Origin: DAORHV01 sp964448405
GTDB lineage: Bacteria > Patescibacteriota > Gracilibacteria > Peribacterales > Peribacteraceae
Assembly (NCBI GenBank): GCA_964448405.1
Contig: CAYUVW010000022.1
Coordinates: 1-20,113 of the forward strand
DNA length: 20,113 nucleotides
Direction: 5' to 3'
This document shows positions 20,068 through 20,113 of this stretch, in pieces. Under the pieces are notes generated by a model. That model was not told the origin of the DNA and made no database searches. It saw only the letters and a program-made list of their open reading frames with translations. The stretch's first letter is position 1; the number at the start of each line of letters is the position of its first letter. The position numbers were made by a program, and so were the translations under genes.

Positions 20068-20113
20068 CAAGAAAACGCTGCGCGCCGGCTCCCACGCCCG
20101 CTGCGGCGAGCAG

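Overview
This 20.1-kb window reads as a dense, fairly GC-rich bacterial chromosome segment. It has no rRNA, tRNA, CRISPR array or transposase that I can see, and no gene-free stretch over about 150 bases. The species cannot be named from the sequence. A bacterium is indicated by undecaprenyl-diphosphate synthase, RmlA/RmlB and sigma70-like -35/-10 boxes. The mevalonate (not MEP) isoprenoid route, compact genes and almost complete lack of Shine-Dalgarno sequences would fit a Patescibacteria/CPR lineage such as Peregrinibacteria, but that placement is only a guess.

Left half (1-9182): an isoprenoid cluster. On the minus strand are an archaeal-type thiolase (cut by the left edge), an archaeal-type HMG-CoA synthase, a small two-helix membrane protein, class I HMG-CoA reductase and a diphosphomevalonate decarboxylase-like protein. 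Two tandem paralogous NagD-type HAD phosphatases follow on the plus strand. Next come a mevalonate kinase-like GHMP kinase (minus), a farnesyl-type trans-prenyltransferase (plus), and the idi-uppS pair (minus). Together they would turn acetyl-CoA into IPP/DMAPP, FPP and undecaprenyl diphosphate, the lipid carrier for envelope glycans. No phosphomevalonate kinase is visible.

Middle (9264-12295): a secreted or anchored Hcp-fold protein, then divergent rmlA and rmlB whose shared intergenic region carries an unusual 9-bp tandem and inverted repeat array. A small orphan gene follows, driven by a near-consensus promoter in an AT-rich island.

Right half (12303-20113): an envelope-glycan cluster. 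Three GT4-type glycosyltransferases are joined by ATGA overlaps. An AT-rich stand-alone class III nucleotidyl cyclase gene interrupts the cluster and looks foreign. Then come a DegT-type sugar aminotransferase (minus), a GNAT acetyltransferase, a FemAB-like acyltransferase and a GT2 glycosyltransferase (plus). RmlA, RmlB, the aminotransferase and the GNAT protein form a plausible route to a dTDP-acetamido-dideoxyhexose, to be assembled on the polyprenyl carrier made by the left half.

A recurring pattern links the whole window. Most first genes of a transcription unit have a sigma70-like -10 box ending only 6-12 bases before the start codon and no ribosome binding site. Downstream genes in operons also lack a Shine-Dalgarno sequence and start at stop/start overlaps. 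This points to widespread leaderless transcription.
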